Notes: generated by a model not told the origin, from the sequence alone. 64,000 bases of DNA from an uncultured Prevotella sp. (GCA_946998295.1 CAMPYS010000002.1:1-64000), one strand, 5' to 3'. Shown: positions 17,197 through 27,077, numbered from the stretch's first letter. Program-made: numbers and translations.

Positions 17197-18333
17197 TTAA
17201 CCTAATTCCATTAGTATTTGTAAAATTCTTTCTGCAGACCTACCATCCCAACGATTTGGAATATTAGACTCTTTCCATTTTTTATTAATCATTAGTTTTA
17301 TGGCATTAGCAAGCTCTTTTGTGTCTTCTCCAACTAATATGTTAGACCCCTCTTTTACAGTTTCTATGTGTTCGGTGTAACTATTTATAGTTGCACATGG
17401 AATACTGTTAAATGTAGCCTCTTCTGCCACATTTCCCGAGTCAGTAATTATACCTAACGAATTAGCTACTAAGAATACAAATTCCAAATATCCTAAAGGC
17501 ATAGTAATTTTGAAATTTTTAAATTTATTAGATTTTGCTATGTCTAATGTGGCTATAGCTTTTATAGCAGAACTTCTTAGTGGTGCTACAATAGTTTTAT
17601 CACCTGCCGATGTTACAATTGTCTCAATGATGCTCTCTAATTTGGATTTATCGTTTATAAGTGCTTTACGGTTAAGCGTGAAAACAAGGTAATTGTTTCT
17701 TTTGAGTTCAAGACCTTTTATCTTTTCTATATTGTCAAGACTCATGCTTTTCATTTTTTCACGGTTGAACCTAATGTTATCTATAAGGCAATTACCAACC
17801 ATATAAACTTTGGAAAGTTCTGCTCCCTCTTTGTTAGCTATACTGTTGTTACTAAGTCCTGCTGTAAATAGTATGTCCGAAAGGCCATCAATTACCAATC
17901 TGTTAATTTCTTTAGGCATTGTTATGTCAAATGAACGTGTTCCAGCAGCTATGTGAGCTAAGAGTAATCCTTGTTTTTTTGCAACAATAGATGCAGCCAT
18001 TGTGGATGCTAAGTCGTCAACTACAATAACTACATCTGTTTTGTTTTCTTGTAAATATGTTTCAAATTTAGACATTACTTGTCCTGTAAGTTCATTAAGA
18101 TTTTTGCATGTAACTCCTAAACAAACATCAGGGCGTTTTATATCTAAATCTGTGAAAAGTCCATCTTCTATAGTTGGATCAGCAGGTTTACCAACATATA
18201 CCATTTTGTATGAGACTTTTCTTTTAGTTTCATCTTTACTTTGTTGGTTAATTTTTCTTATTATAGGTGCGACCTTAATGAAATTTGGTCTTGCGCCACA
18301 AAAAATACATATCTTTAGTTCTGTTTTTATCAT
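17197..18333 (-). CDS. WecB-like UDP-GlcNAc 2-epimerase family protein, catalytic residues replaced
   Basis: A 378-residue protein with the GT-B fold of the non-hydrolysing UDP-GlcNAc 2-epimerases: ICIFCGARPNFIKVAP at the N-terminus, HIAAGTRSFD, MPKEINRLVIDG and ITDSGNVAEEATF near the end. Compared by eye with E. coli WecB, Asp95 is retained (in VVDDLAST), but Glu117 is Ala (HIAAG instead of HVEAG), Glu131 is Lys (PKE instead of PEE) and His213 is Asn (TLNRKA instead of TGHRRE). Epimerase activity is therefore doubtful although the fold and the nucleotide-binding end remain. The gene is the last of a five-gene minus operon and overlaps no neighbour (5 bp gap to the SPFH gene). Confidence 0.85.
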   Translation of the reverse strand: MIKTELKICIFCGARPNFIKVAPIIRKINQQSKDETKRKVSYKMVYVGKPADPTIEDGLFTDLDIKRPDVCLGVTCKNLNELTGQVMSKFETYLQENKTDVVIVVDDLASTMAASIVAKKQGLLLAHIAAGTRSFDITMPKEINRLVIDGLSDILFTAGLSNNSIANKEGAELSKVYMVGNCLIDNIRFNREKMKSMSLDNIEKIKGLELKRNNYLVFTLNRKALINDKSKLESIIETIVTSAGDKTIVAPLRSSAIKAIATLDIAKSNKFKNFKITMPLGYLEFVFLVANSLGIITDSGNVAEEATFNSIPCATINSYTEHIETVKEGSNILVGEDTKELANAIKLMINKKWKESNIPNRWDGRSAERILQILMELG

Positions 18334-18338
18334 TATTT

Positions 18339-19295
18339 TTATTTTTCTTTGAACATATCTTTTATACCTCCAATAGAACCCATTATACCAGTAGCTTCGT
18401 AAGGTAAATAGATAGTTTTTTGATTTTCGTTAGATGCAAGTTTCTCTAACATATTTATATATTTTTGTGCAATTAGATAGTTTGCAGGGTTTGTACAGCT
18501 TCCAACAGCATCTGTAATTTTTTGTATTGCTATTGCCTCTGCTTCAGCAACTCTTATTTTTGCTTGTGCTTCTCCCTCTGCTATTAGTATAGCTTGTTGT
18601 TTGTCAGCTTCAGCACTATTTATAGTAGATGTTTTTAGACCCTCTGATTTAAGAATGGCTGCTTGTTTTTCACCTTCGCTTGTTAATATTGTAGCTCTCT
18701 TGTTTCTTTCTGCTTGCATTTGTTTTTCCATAGCTTGAAGCACACTTTCAGGTGGAGTAATATCTTGTAACTCAACACGATTAACCTTTATTCCCCATTT
18801 GTTAGTAGCGTCATCAAGAACAGTGCGTAGTTTAGTGTTTATAGTGTCTCTTGAAGTTAGTGTTTGGTCTAATTCAAGTTCTCCTATAATATTTCTTAAT
18901 GTTGTTTGTGTTAGTTTCTCTATTGCATTTGGTAGGTTATTTATTTCATATACAGCTTTGAATGGGTCTACAATTTGGAAATATAGTAGAGCATTTATTT
19001 TCATCTGAATATTATCTTTAGTGATAACATTTTGTTTATCAAAGTCGTAAACTTGTTCACGTAAGTCTATAATTTTAGTGCTTACGTATAAACTTCTTTT
19101 GTTTACGGTAACAATTTCTTTTGCTCTATCTATGAATGGCAAAATGATGTTTATACCTGGTTGTAGTGTAGCATGATATCTACCTAACCTTTCTATAATG
19201 CGTGTTTCACTTTGTGGAATGATTAGTATTGTTTTTTTTGCAAACAGTATTACTAATAAAACAATTACAATTAATACATAATAAATAATTTCCAT
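18339..19295 (-). CDS. SPFH/band 7 membrane protein (QmcA/stomatin type)
   Basis: A membrane scaffold protein of 318 residues. One N-terminal transmembrane segment (residues 3-20) precedes the SPFH domain (about 22-190, with ETRIIERLGRYHATLQPG) and a charged coiled coil (about 195-265) with the typical ERNKRATILTSEGEKQAAILKSEG repeats. It lies 30 bp downstream of nfeD, the classical partner of SPFH proteins, so the two probably form a membrane-microdomain complex. Confidence 0.92.
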   Translation of the reverse strand: MEIIYYVLIVIVLLVILFAKKTILIIPQSETRIIERLGRYHATLQPGINIILPFIDRAKEIVTVNKRSLYVSTKIIDLREQVYDFDKQNVITKDNIQMKINALLYFQIVDPFKAVYEINNLPNAIEKLTQTTLRNIIGELELDQTLTSRDTINTKLRTVLDDATNKWGIKVNRVELQDITPPESVLQAMEKQMQAERNKRATILTSEGEKQAAILKSEGLKTSTINSAEADKQQAILIAEGEAQAKIRVAEAEAIAIQKITDAVGSCTNPANYLIAQKYINMLEKLASNENQKTIYLPYEATGIMGSIGGIKDMFKEK

Positions 19296-19325
19296 AGTTA
19301 TATAAAAATAAAGTTAATATAAATT

Positions 19326-19784
19326 TTAATTATTATTTTTCTCAACAGTTACGATAATGGAGTCTATACTTGTTATTTTAACTATTTCACCTTTATATAT
19401 TGTAGAGTTATTTATAGATTTTGCTTTCCAATAGTCTCCATCAATTTGTACACGTCCATATCCGTTTTTTTCAATGGTTTCTGTAATTATACCTTTTCTA
19501 CCAATTATGGCTTGCACATTACTTGGTTTAATGTAGTCAGATTTATTAATATATTTTTTTGCAATAGGTCTAACGTAAAAAATACTTAATATGCTTATTA
19601 CTGCAAAAATTAATATTTGTATAGCTATGTTGTCAGTTATTCCTAATCCTGATACTATTGCAGTAACTATTCCTCCTATTGATAAGCATATTATGAATAA
19701 TTCTCCATTTGTTAATTCTATAATTAAGCATAAAAGGCTTATTAGTATCCATAATAGCCAAAGATTGTTAATGATGTATTCCAT
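19326..19784 (-). CDS. NfeD-like membrane protein
   Basis: A 152-residue short-form NfeD: transmembrane segments at about residues 7-70 and a C-terminal OB-fold domain (about 88-150) with AIIGRKGIITETIEKNGYGRVQIDGDYW. This OB domain is thought to contact SPFH partners. Adjacent to the SPFH gene, as in many bacteria. The short form lacks the serine protease domain. Confidence 0.9.
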   Translation of the reverse strand: MEYIINNLWLLWILISLLCLIIELTNGELFIICLSIGGIVTAIVSGLGITDNIAIQILIFAVISILSIFYVRPIAKKYINKSDYIKPSNVQAIIGRKGIITETIEKNGYGRVQIDGDYWKAKSINNSTIYKGEIVKITSIDSIIVTVEKNNN

Positions 19785-19814
19785 ATTTATGTAAATAATG
19801 CTAAGATTTATTTT

Positions 19815-21125
19815 TTATTCATCTAAATTTTCAGGTAGTTGTTTTTTAGGAGTTATTCCTAAGTTTTTCATACCGTTAAGTCGTTTTACAATATTGCCTT
19901 TACCCTCACGTAATTGAGACTGTGCCTTATTATAATCAGTTTTTAAGTTGTCTATTCCTTTACCTATTTTTACGAATGTTTCGCCAAAGGTAACAAATTT
20001 ATCGTATAGATCATTAGATTGGCGTAATATTTCTTCTACATTTTTATTTATACGATAATTCTGCCACATAGTGTGTGTAAGTTGTAATGCCATTAAAAGA
20101 TTACTTGGACTTAGTATTATTATATGTTTTTTATAAGCATATTGTAGTATATTTGCATCTGTTTTTATTGCAGCAGAATATCCACTTTCATATGGTATAA
20201 ACATAAGTATATATCCAATACATCCAGGAACTAAAGATTCATAGTTTTTGTCTGACAGTTCGTCAACATGTTTTTTTATAGACTTGACGTGTTCGTTAAG
20301 TAGTTGTTGCCTTTCTTCATCGGATGAGGCTTTTATAGATTCTTGATATGCTGTGAGTGATACTTTTGCATCTATAACAGCTTTATCTTTGTTTGGAAAT
20401 TCTATAACCGCATCAGGTCTGTAGTTATTACCATTTTTGTCTTTATAGTTTTGTTGTAGAAAATATTGTTGATCCTTAATCAGTCCACAGTCTTCAAGAG
20501 TTTTAGATAAAATCATCTCTCCCCAGTCTCCTTGTATTTTCGAATCTCCTTTAAGTGCGGATGTTAGTGAAGAGGCCTCGTTCTCAATGCGTTGAGTTTG
20601 AAGTTTAAGTTCATCAATATTTCGTTGATTATCTTCTCTTATACTTTTTACTGTGTTTATTTGCTCATCATGTAGACGTTTCATAGCCTCTTCGAAAGCT
20701 GATTTTATTTCTGTTTTATTTTGAGCATTTTCTTTGTTACTATTATTTACAGTTTGGTTGAAAGACTCTAACCGTTCCTTTAGGGGGGATAGTAAACTAT
20801 CTAATCTTTCCTTATCTATATCGTTCATTTCTTTACGATTTTGTTTGAACAAGTCAGAAGCCATTGTTTTTATTTCTTCTTGTATTAGCTTATTTTTCTC
20901 TTCGTTTTGTTTTTCTATTTCATTGCGTAATTCTTCTGCATGTTTTATTTGTGTGTTAAGCGTTTCTTCTGCAGTTTTCTTGTTTATTTCAATTTGTTTT
21001 TCCAACATAGTTATCTCTGCAGATAATTTACTTTGAGCGGTAACCATTTTGTTATGTTCAACGAGATAAGATATTATAGCTCCGATGGCTATACCTATTA
21101 TTAAAAAAATGATGATTTCAATCAT
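19815..21125 (-). CDS. rmuC: DNA recombination protein RmuC homologue
   Basis: RmuC is a membrane-anchored protein with a PD-(D/E)XK nuclease-like core linked to genome stability. It has an N-terminal anchor helix (residues 1-18), a long coiled coil (about 25-190) and the conserved core at about 195-400: GDWGEMILSKTLEDCGL, YRPDAVIEFPNKDKAVIDAKVSL, IGYILMFIPYESGYSAA and IIILSPSNLLMALQ. The D, D and K of a nuclease motif are present (PDAVIEF, VIDAKV). Length of 436 residues is usual. Lies 18 bp after murF-alr. Confidence 0.93.
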   Translation of the reverse strand: MIEIIIFLIIGIAIGAIISYLVEHNKMVTAQSKLSAEITMLEKQIEINKKTAEETLNTQIKHAEELRNEIEKQNEEKNKLIQEEIKTMASDLFKQNRKEMNDIDKERLDSLLSPLKERLESFNQTVNNSNKENAQNKTEIKSAFEEAMKRLHDEQINTVKSIREDNQRNIDELKLQTQRIENEASSLTSALKGDSKIQGDWGEMILSKTLEDCGLIKDQQYFLQQNYKDKNGNNYRPDAVIEFPNKDKAVIDAKVSLTAYQESIKASSDEERQQLLNEHVKSIKKHVDELSDKNYESLVPGCIGYILMFIPYESGYSAAIKTDANILQYAYKKHIIILSPSNLLMALQLTHTMWQNYRINKNVEEILRQSNDLYDKFVTFGETFVKIGKGIDNLKTDYNKAQSQLREGKGNIVKRLNGMKNLGITPKKQLPENLDE

Positions 21126-21143
21126 AGCAGTATCGATTTATTG

Positions 21144-23624
21144 TTAATCTTGATAATATATCCTTTTAACCCTATTACTTATTGTCGTAAGTATTTCGTA
21201 TGGTATAGTTTCTATTGCTTTACTTAGGTATGTAACAGGTAGATTGTTTCCAAATATTTCAACAGTATCCCCTTCTTTGCAATCTATGTCTGTAACATCT
21301 ATCATTGCAACATCCATACAAATATTTCCTACATATTCTGCTTTTTGTCCATTGACTAAGCAAAAAGCCTTTCTGTTACCAAGACGTCTATTAAGTCCGT
21401 CTGCATAGCCGATAGGTATCGCTGCAATTTTGCTATCTCTATATAGTTTTCCACTTCTCGAGTAGCCTACAGTTTCATCTGCTGGTACATTATGAATTTG
21501 TAAAATAGTTGTTTTGAGAGTTGCAACATTATTTATTATAGCATTATTTCTTGGGTTTATTCCGTATAGTCCTAGACCTAATCTACACATATCTAATTGT
21601 CTATTTGGAAAATGTTGTATTCCAGCTGAGTTATCTATGTGCCTTAAAATATTAAAGTCGAATGCTGCTTGTATTTCTTTGCTGCCTTGATCAAATAGTT
21701 CAAATTGTTTGGTAGAAAAATCATCAAAAGCATCGTTATCAGATCCAACAAAATGTGAGAAAATAGAACGCGGAATAAGAGATGTTTGATTCTTTAAACG
21801 TAGGATAAGTTTTTGTATGTCTTTTTTAGGGTCAAACCCTAATCTGTGCATCCCTGTATCTAATTTTATGTGAATAGGGTATGAAGTTATTCCTTCCTTT
21901 TCTGCTGCTTTTATAAGTGCATCAAGTAATTTAAAACTATATACCTCAGGTTCTAAATCATAGTCAAATAGAGTTTTGAAGCTACTCATTTCTGGGTTCA
22001 TAATCATAATGTTACTTGTTATACCATTTTGTCTAAGTGTAGCTCCTTCGTCAGCTACAGCTACAGCAAGATAATCTACATGATGTTCTTCTAAAGTCTT
22101 AGCAACCTCAATAGCACCTATTCCGTATGCATTAGCTTTGATCATACAAACTAATTTAGTTGTAGGTTTTAGATATTTCCGATACCAGTTTAGGTTATCA
22201 ACTATAGCATTTAGATTAACCTCTAAAACAGTTTCGTGAACCTTGTTTACAAGTAAGTCAGTTATCTTGTCAAAACAGAATATTCTTGCGCCTTTTATTA
22301 ATATGATTTCATTTTTTAAATTTTTAAAAACATTACTTTCTATGAATGTTTTTATGTCTTCAAAAAAATAGTTTTCTTTTATTACGTTAAATGTTTTGGA
22401 ATAGTTTGCTATATCTTTTCCTATACCTATAAATTTATTTATTTTTCTTCTTTTAACTAATGAGGAAACTTTTCTATATAATGTGCTTTTTGATAATCCA
22501 CTCTGAAAAATATCACTAAGTATTAAAGTCTTTTTTAGGCAGTCTATATTTTGTCGCCTATTCATAAAGTCTAATGCTATGTCAAGCGAATTTATATCAG
22601 AGTTATAAGAGTCGTTGATAAGTGTACAGCCATTTCGTCCCTCTTTAACTTCTAAGCGCATAGCTATGGGTTCTAATTTTTTCATGCTTTCGCTTAATTC
22701 TTTTGGTTTAAAATTTAGTTCAAGAGCAAGAAGTGAAACTATAATACTGTCATTAATACTCGCTTGGTCTATAAAAGGAATAGTAAACTTACCTTTTATA
22801 GATTGTTTCCATTTATATGATATAGTAGTTTTTTCTTTGTTCTTACTAATGTGTTCTATATAGAAAGGTGCATTAGTATCGTCTGTAGACCAATATAGTT
22901 TTTCCCCAGAATATCCAGAATCTTTTATACATTTTGTAATAAGCTGATCGTCCCCTTGATATATTAGTTTTTTAGAATTTATAAATAGTTTAATTTTTTC
23001 GTTACATTTTTCTTCTAACGAACTAAAATTTTCTTGATGTGCTGACCCAATATATGTTATTATACCTATTGTTGGTTTAATAATTCTTTGTAGTGATTCC
23101 ATTTCGCCTTTTTGGCTTATTCCAGCTTCAATTAGTCCTATTTGACTTTGTTTATTTATTAGCCATACAGAAAGCGGTACACCTATTTGAGAATTGTAAC
23201 TTTTAGGTGAGCGAGTTACATTCATTTTAGTGGACAGTATTTGGAATAACCACTCTTTTACCATAGTTTTTCCATTAGAGCCTGTTATTCCAACAATTGG
23301 AATATTAAATTTTTCACGATGATTTGCGGTGAGTTTTTGTAGTGCTAAAAGAGGATTTTTTACTTTTAGAAATACTGCATTATAAAACTCTTTAGAGTAG
23401 TTAGGTGGTAATTTTTCAACTACAAAATTACGTACACCTCTTTTATATAATTCAGGAATGTATTTATTGCCATCATTTCTATTAGACTTTAGTGCAAAAA
23501 AGAGAGTTTCTTCTGGAAAACATAGTGAACGACTATCAGTAAGTAAAAAATTTATATATGTTTTATCTATACCATATTTTTCAGCTCCGATAATTAATTT
23601 AATATCATCAATAGAATATTTCAT
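21144..23624 (-). CDS. Bifunctional MurF - alanine racemase
   Basis: A fusion protein of 826 residues. Residues about 1-455 form MurF (UDP-MurNAc-tripeptide:D-Ala-D-Ala ligase) with the P-loop VGITGSNGKTMVKEW (about 112-126), SYNSQIGVPLSVW and LINDSYNSDINS. Residues about 465-826 form alanine racemase: the PLP lysine in CMIKANAYGIGA, HIDNSAGIQHF, and the second catalytic Tyr in VGYSRSGKLY...PIGYADGLNR. It thus supplies D-Ala and joins D-Ala-D-Ala to the precursor. The fusion is a known Bacteroidetes arrangement, not new. First gene of its operon; -7 box at 23679-23672. Confidence 0.95.
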   Translation of the reverse strand: MKYSIDDIKLIIGAEKYGIDKTYINFLLTDSRSLCFPEETLFFALKSNRNDGNKYIPELYKRGVRNFVVEKLPPNYSKEFYNAVFLKVKNPLLALQKLTANHREKFNIPIVGITGSNGKTMVKEWLFQILSTKMNVTRSPKSYNSQIGVPLSVWLINKQSQIGLIEAGISQKGEMESLQRIIKPTIGIITYIGSAHQENFSSLEEKCNEKIKLFINSKKLIYQGDDQLITKCIKDSGYSGEKLYWSTDDTNAPFYIEHISKNKEKTTISYKWKQSIKGKFTIPFIDQASINDSIIVSLLALELNFKPKELSESMKKLEPIAMRLEVKEGRNGCTLINDSYNSDINSLDIALDFMNRRQNIDCLKKTLILSDIFQSGLSKSTLYRKVSSLVKRRKINKFIGIGKDIANYSKTFNVIKENYFFEDIKTFIESNVFKNLKNEIILIKGARIFCFDKITDLLVNKVHETVLEVNLNAIVDNLNWYRKYLKPTTKLVCMIKANAYGIGAIEVAKTLEEHHVDYLAVAVADEGATLRQNGITSNIMIMNPEMSSFKTLFDYDLEPEVYSFKLLDALIKAAEKEGITSYPIHIKLDTGMHRLGFDPKKDIQKLILRLKNQTSLIPRSIFSHFVGSDNDAFDDFSTKQFELFDQGSKEIQAAFDFNILRHIDNSAGIQHFPNRQLDMCRLGLGLYGINPRNNAIINNVATLKTTILQIHNVPADETVGYSRSGKLYRDSKIAAIPIGYADGLNRRLGNRKAFCLVNGQKAEYVGNICMDVAMIDVTDIDCKEGDTVEIFGNNLPVTYLSKAIETIPYEILTTISNRVKRIYYQD

Positions 23625-23671
23625 TTTTTAAAGAATATTTTATAAATACAATATACTTAATAATATAGTTA

Positions 23672-23679
23672 CAAAATTA
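23672..23679 (-). promoter_or_regulatory. -7 box of the murF-alr operon
   Basis: TAATTTTG on the minus strand (23679-23672). Start near 23667 gives a leader of about 43 nt to the ATG at 23624. Confidence 0.6.
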
Positions 23680-23751
23680 TGAAAAACAAATTAAGTCTAA
23701 ATGTTAAATAGTTTCTTTTTATATTTTTTTAATTTATATGATTAGTTTTTG

Positions 23752-23759
23752 TACCTTTG
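23752..23759 (+). promoter_or_regulatory. -7 box of the MATE gene, which fixes its start
   Basis: TACCTTTG at 23752-23759 fits TAnnTTTG. Transcription would begin at about 23763-23766, so the TTG at 23757 lies inside the promoter and the ATG at 23769 must be the start. The leader would be only a few nucleotides. Confidence 0.65.
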
Positions 23760-23768
23760 CTAATAATT

Positions 23769-25130
23769 ATGCATAATGGAAAGAGTAATTTTAAATATCT
23801 TACAGAAGAACCTATTGCACGTGTAGTGCTTACTATGGCTGTACCAACAATAATTTCAATGTTGGTAACAAGTATTTATAATATTGTAGATACGTATTTC
23901 GTTTCACAGCTTAGCACGCAAGCTACTGCAGCTGTAGGTATAGTTTTTTCTTTAATGTTTTTTGTACAGTCTTTCGGATTCTTTTTTGGACATGGTTCGG
24001 GAAACTATATATCTCGTGAACTTGGTTCTAAACACAGGGCTAAAGCTGTAATTATGGCTTCTACTGGATTTTATTATTCATTTTTTTTTGGATTATCAAT
24101 AGCAATTATTGCATATTTTTTTAAAGGCCAACTTGCCTTGCTTTTAGGTAGCACACCTACTATTTTACCTTACACAAAAAAGTATTTAGGAATGATATCT
24201 TTTGGTTTTCCGTTTCTTACATCCTCTTTAACGCTTAACAACCAAATGCGACTTCAGGGTAATGCCTCGTATGCAATGTGTGGAATACTTGTAGGTGCAA
24301 TATTGAATATTGTTCTTGATCCTTTGTTTATATTTTATTTTGATTTGGGCATTGAAGGTGCAGCTTTAGCTACCTTAATAGGGCAAATAACCTCGTTTGG
24401 AATTTTATTTTTTATGGCACGTCAGGGAGAAAATATAGGTATTTACTTTCGTAATTTTCGTTTATCATGGCATGCTCTTTTAGAAATATTTTATGGTGGA
24501 AGTCCTTCTCTTTTGCGTCAAGGCTTGGCATGTGTTGCAACAATGTCTTTAAATATTTCAGCTGGTGTTTTTGGTGATGAGGCTATTGCTGCTATGAGTA
24601 TAGTGTCTCGAGTGTCAATGTTAGTACTTGCAACAGTTGTTGGTTTGTGTCAAGGGTTCCAACCTTTATGTGGATTTTGCTATGGTGCAGGACTTTATAA
24701 ACGATTAAAACGAGCTTTTGAGTTTACAGTTAAGACAGGAACAATATTTCTCATAATGTGTATGTTGTTAGCTTTTATATTTAGTGAGAATATTATAAGA
24801 ATGTTCCGTAATGATTCTCAAGTTATTGCCATTGGAGTTGTAGCATTACGTTACCAATTGCTAACTTATCCTTTAAATGCTTTTTTGATAAGTAGCAATA
24901 TGATGTTACAAACATGTAGAAAACCTTGGCGAGCCAATTTTCTTGCAGCTGCTCGTCAGGGACTATTTTTTATACCATTAATAATAGCTTTACCTTCACT
25001 TTTTGGACTTTTAGGGGTAGAGGTATGTCAAGCTGTTAGCGATATTCTTTCATTTACAGTAACACTTCCTATAATAATTTTTACTTACAGAGAATTTAAT
25101 AAAAAAAAATTTCTAAATTTGCAAAGGTAA
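23769..25130 (+). CDS. MATE family efflux transporter
   Basis: An inner-membrane cation/drug antiporter of 453 residues with 12 predicted helices in two bundles. Typical segments are TMAVPTIISMLVTSIYNIVDTYF (helix 1), GHGSGNYISRELGS after helix 3, and GGSPSLLRQGLACVATMSLN at the start of the second half; MFRNDSQVIAIG is common before helix 11. Substrate unknown. It is followed 19 bp later by a U32 peptidase. Confidence 0.93.
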   Translation: MHNGKSNFKYLTEEPIARVVLTMAVPTIISMLVTSIYNIVDTYFVSQLSTQATAAVGIVFSLMFFVQSFGFFFGHGSGNYISRELGSKHRAKAVIMASTGFYYSFFFGLSIAIIAYFFKGQLALLLGSTPTILPYTKKYLGMISFGFPFLTSSLTLNNQMRLQGNASYAMCGILVGAILNIVLDPLFIFYFDLGIEGAALATLIGQITSFGILFFMARQGENIGIYFRNFRLSWHALLEIFYGGSPSLLRQGLACVATMSLNISAGVFGDEAIAAMSIVSRVSMLVLATVVGLCQGFQPLCGFCYGAGLYKRLKRAFEFTVKTGTIFLIMCMLLAFIFSENIIRMFRNDSQVIAIGVVALRYQLLTYPLNAFLISSNMMLQTCRKPWRANFLAAARQGLFFIPLIIALPSLFGLLGVEVCQAVSDILSFTVTLPIIIFTYREFNKKKFLNLQR

Positions 25131-25149
25131 TATCAGTGTAAGTTACTGA

Positions 25150-27072
25150 ATGCAAAATCCTATGCAAATAATAGAACTTTTAGCTCCCGCTAAGGATTTA
25201 TCTTGTGGTATAGCAGCTATAACTCATGGTGCAGATGCTGTGTATATAGGTGCTTCTTTTGGAGGTGCAAGACAAGCAGCAAGTAATGATTTAAAGGATA
25301 TTGCTCTTTTATGTGATTTTGCTCATCGTTTTGGAGCAAAAGTTTATGTAACACTTAATACCATAGTATATGATTCTGAATTGACTTTGATTCAAAAACT
25401 TATTAACGACTTGTCAAGTATTGGAGTTGATGCTTTTTTACTTCAAGATATGGGGCTTTTGAAGATATGTAGTGATGAAATAGCAGATAAAGTAGCTTTA
25501 CATGCCAGCACACAGTGTGATTGCCGTACAGCTCAAAAGGCTAAGTGGTTAAATGATATGGGTTTTGAGCGAGTAGTATTAGCACGTGAGTTAAGTTTAA
25601 AGCAGATAAAAGAAATACATAATGCAGTTCCAAATGTTGAGCTTGAAGTATTTATACATGGGGCTATCTGTGTTAGCTATAGTGGAATATGTTATGCTTC
25701 CCAGTTTTGTTTTAATCGTTCAGCTAATAGGGGCGAATGTTCACAGTTTTGTCGAATGCCATTTAATTTAATAGATAGTAATGGGACAGAGATAGAACAT
25801 CAACGTTATCTTTTGTCAATGAAAGATATGAACCAACTGTCCAACATAGAGCAATTATTAGAGGCAGGGGCTTGTTCTTTTAAGATAGAAGGACGTTTGA
25901 AAAATATTAATTATGTGAAAAATGTTGTTGCAGCCTATAGTAATAAATTTAATAATATTATTTCTAAGTATCCAAAACTCTATAGACGTGCTTCTTTTGG
26001 TAGCGTAAAATACACATTTGACCCCGATTTATCAAAAACATTTAACAGAGGTTATACTACATATTTTTTTAATGGACGACAAAAAAATATTTATAATCCA
26101 ATTACACCTAAAGCTTTAGGTGAGAAAGTAGGAGTAGTAGATGCAATAAATAAAAAATCATTTTCAGTTGAAGGTAATACACATTTTTGTAATGGTGATG
26201 GTTTATGCTATGTAAGTAGAGCAAAAGCAAAAGTAAAGGATAGTGTAAAGAAAACACTTGAAGGATTTAGAGTTAATAAAGTTTCATCTAACTGGATATT
26301 TCCTTTGAAAATGCCTCGAGACTTGGTTGTCGGAACAGTACTTTATCGTAACCAAGACCATAATTTTGAGAACGCCTTGATAGGTGATACTGCTTCACGT
26401 AAGATTAAAATAGAAATGTCTTTAGATGTTAAAGATAATTTGTGTGTGATAGAAGCTCAATTATTGGAGTATCGGAAAAGCTCTATAAAGTTAGAAGTTA
26501 ATGTTTCATTTGAACCAGCAAAAACATATCAACGAGATAATATAATTAGGCAGTTAACTAAACTTGGTGATACTAATTTTGTATGTAATAAAGTTGAAGT
26601 TAGTGATGAAGCAGCAAAAGCTTTTATACCTAATAGTGAATTGTCAAATTTAAGGCGTAAAGTTGTTAATTTACTTTATGAGTCTATTATACCTAAATAT
26701 CATCGTCATAGTTTACCAACAGTTTTTCCCTCAATATCATGGGAAAAAGTTAATAAAAAAGAGTATCAAGAATATCCTTATTTGTTAAATATTTCTAACC
26801 ATTTAGCAACAAATTTTTATAAATCTCAAGGATTTACTAACTTACGTCCAGCTTTTGAAAGAGATACTATTTCAGCATTAAAAGCCTCTTATGGTAAAGT
26901 TTTAATAATGCAATGTAAGCATTGTATACGTTATGCTTTAGGGTATTGTCAAAAACATGGAGGGAAGCACGCAGTATGGAAAGAACCGTTGTTTCTTGAA
27001 TTGTCAGATAAGCGCAGATTCCAAATAAAGTTTGATTGTAAAAACTGTCAAATGCTAATATATGGAGAATAG
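25150..27072 (+). CDS. U32 family peptidase-like protein (RlhA/TrhP-type)
   Basis: A 640-residue protein beginning IIELLAPAKDLSCGIAAITHGADAVYIG, the standard U32 opening. The central signature CVSYSGICYASQF...NRSANRGECSQFCR (about residues 178-205) carries the conserved Cys set. Well-studied members (RlhA, TrhP) hydroxylate rRNA or tRNA and probably use an iron centre rather than being proteases. The long C-terminal part ends with two more Cys pairs (MQCKHCIRYALGYC, DCKNCQ), a common Bacteroidales extension. Either Met1 or Met5 could be the start. The next gene begins 5 bp later. Confidence 0.88.
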   Translation: MQNPMQIIELLAPAKDLSCGIAAITHGADAVYIGASFGGARQAASNDLKDIALLCDFAHRFGAKVYVTLNTIVYDSELTLIQKLINDLSSIGVDAFLLQDMGLLKICSDEIADKVALHASTQCDCRTAQKAKWLNDMGFERVVLARELSLKQIKEIHNAVPNVELEVFIHGAICVSYSGICYASQFCFNRSANRGECSQFCRMPFNLIDSNGTEIEHQRYLLSMKDMNQLSNIEQLLEAGACSFKIEGRLKNINYVKNVVAAYSNKFNNIISKYPKLYRRASFGSVKYTFDPDLSKTFNRGYTTYFFNGRQKNIYNPITPKALGEKVGVVDAINKKSFSVEGNTHFCNGDGLCYVSRAKAKVKDSVKKTLEGFRVNKVSSNWIFPLKMPRDLVVGTVLYRNQDHNFENALIGDTASRKIKIEMSLDVKDNLCVIEAQLLEYRKSSIKLEVNVSFEPAKTYQRDNIIRQLTKLGDTNFVCNKVEVSDEAAKAFIPNSELSNLRRKVVNLLYESIIPKYHRHSLPTVFPSISWEKVNKKEYQEYPYLLNISNHLATNFYKSQGFTNLRPAFERDTISALKASYGKVLIMQCKHCIRYALGYCQKHGGKHAVWKEPLFLELSDKRRFQIKFDCKNCQMLIYGE

Positions 27073-27077
27073 ATTTT

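Noticed and set aside
20783..20788. G6 run in rmuC and a similar six-base run at 39990-39995 in a glycosyltransferase
   Set aside because: Both are short, in frame and in conserved coding contexts; I do not claim phase variation for them.
21144..23624. MurF-alanine racemase fusion as a novelty
   Set aside because: The fusion is well known in Bacteroidetes, and both halves keep their catalytic motifs.
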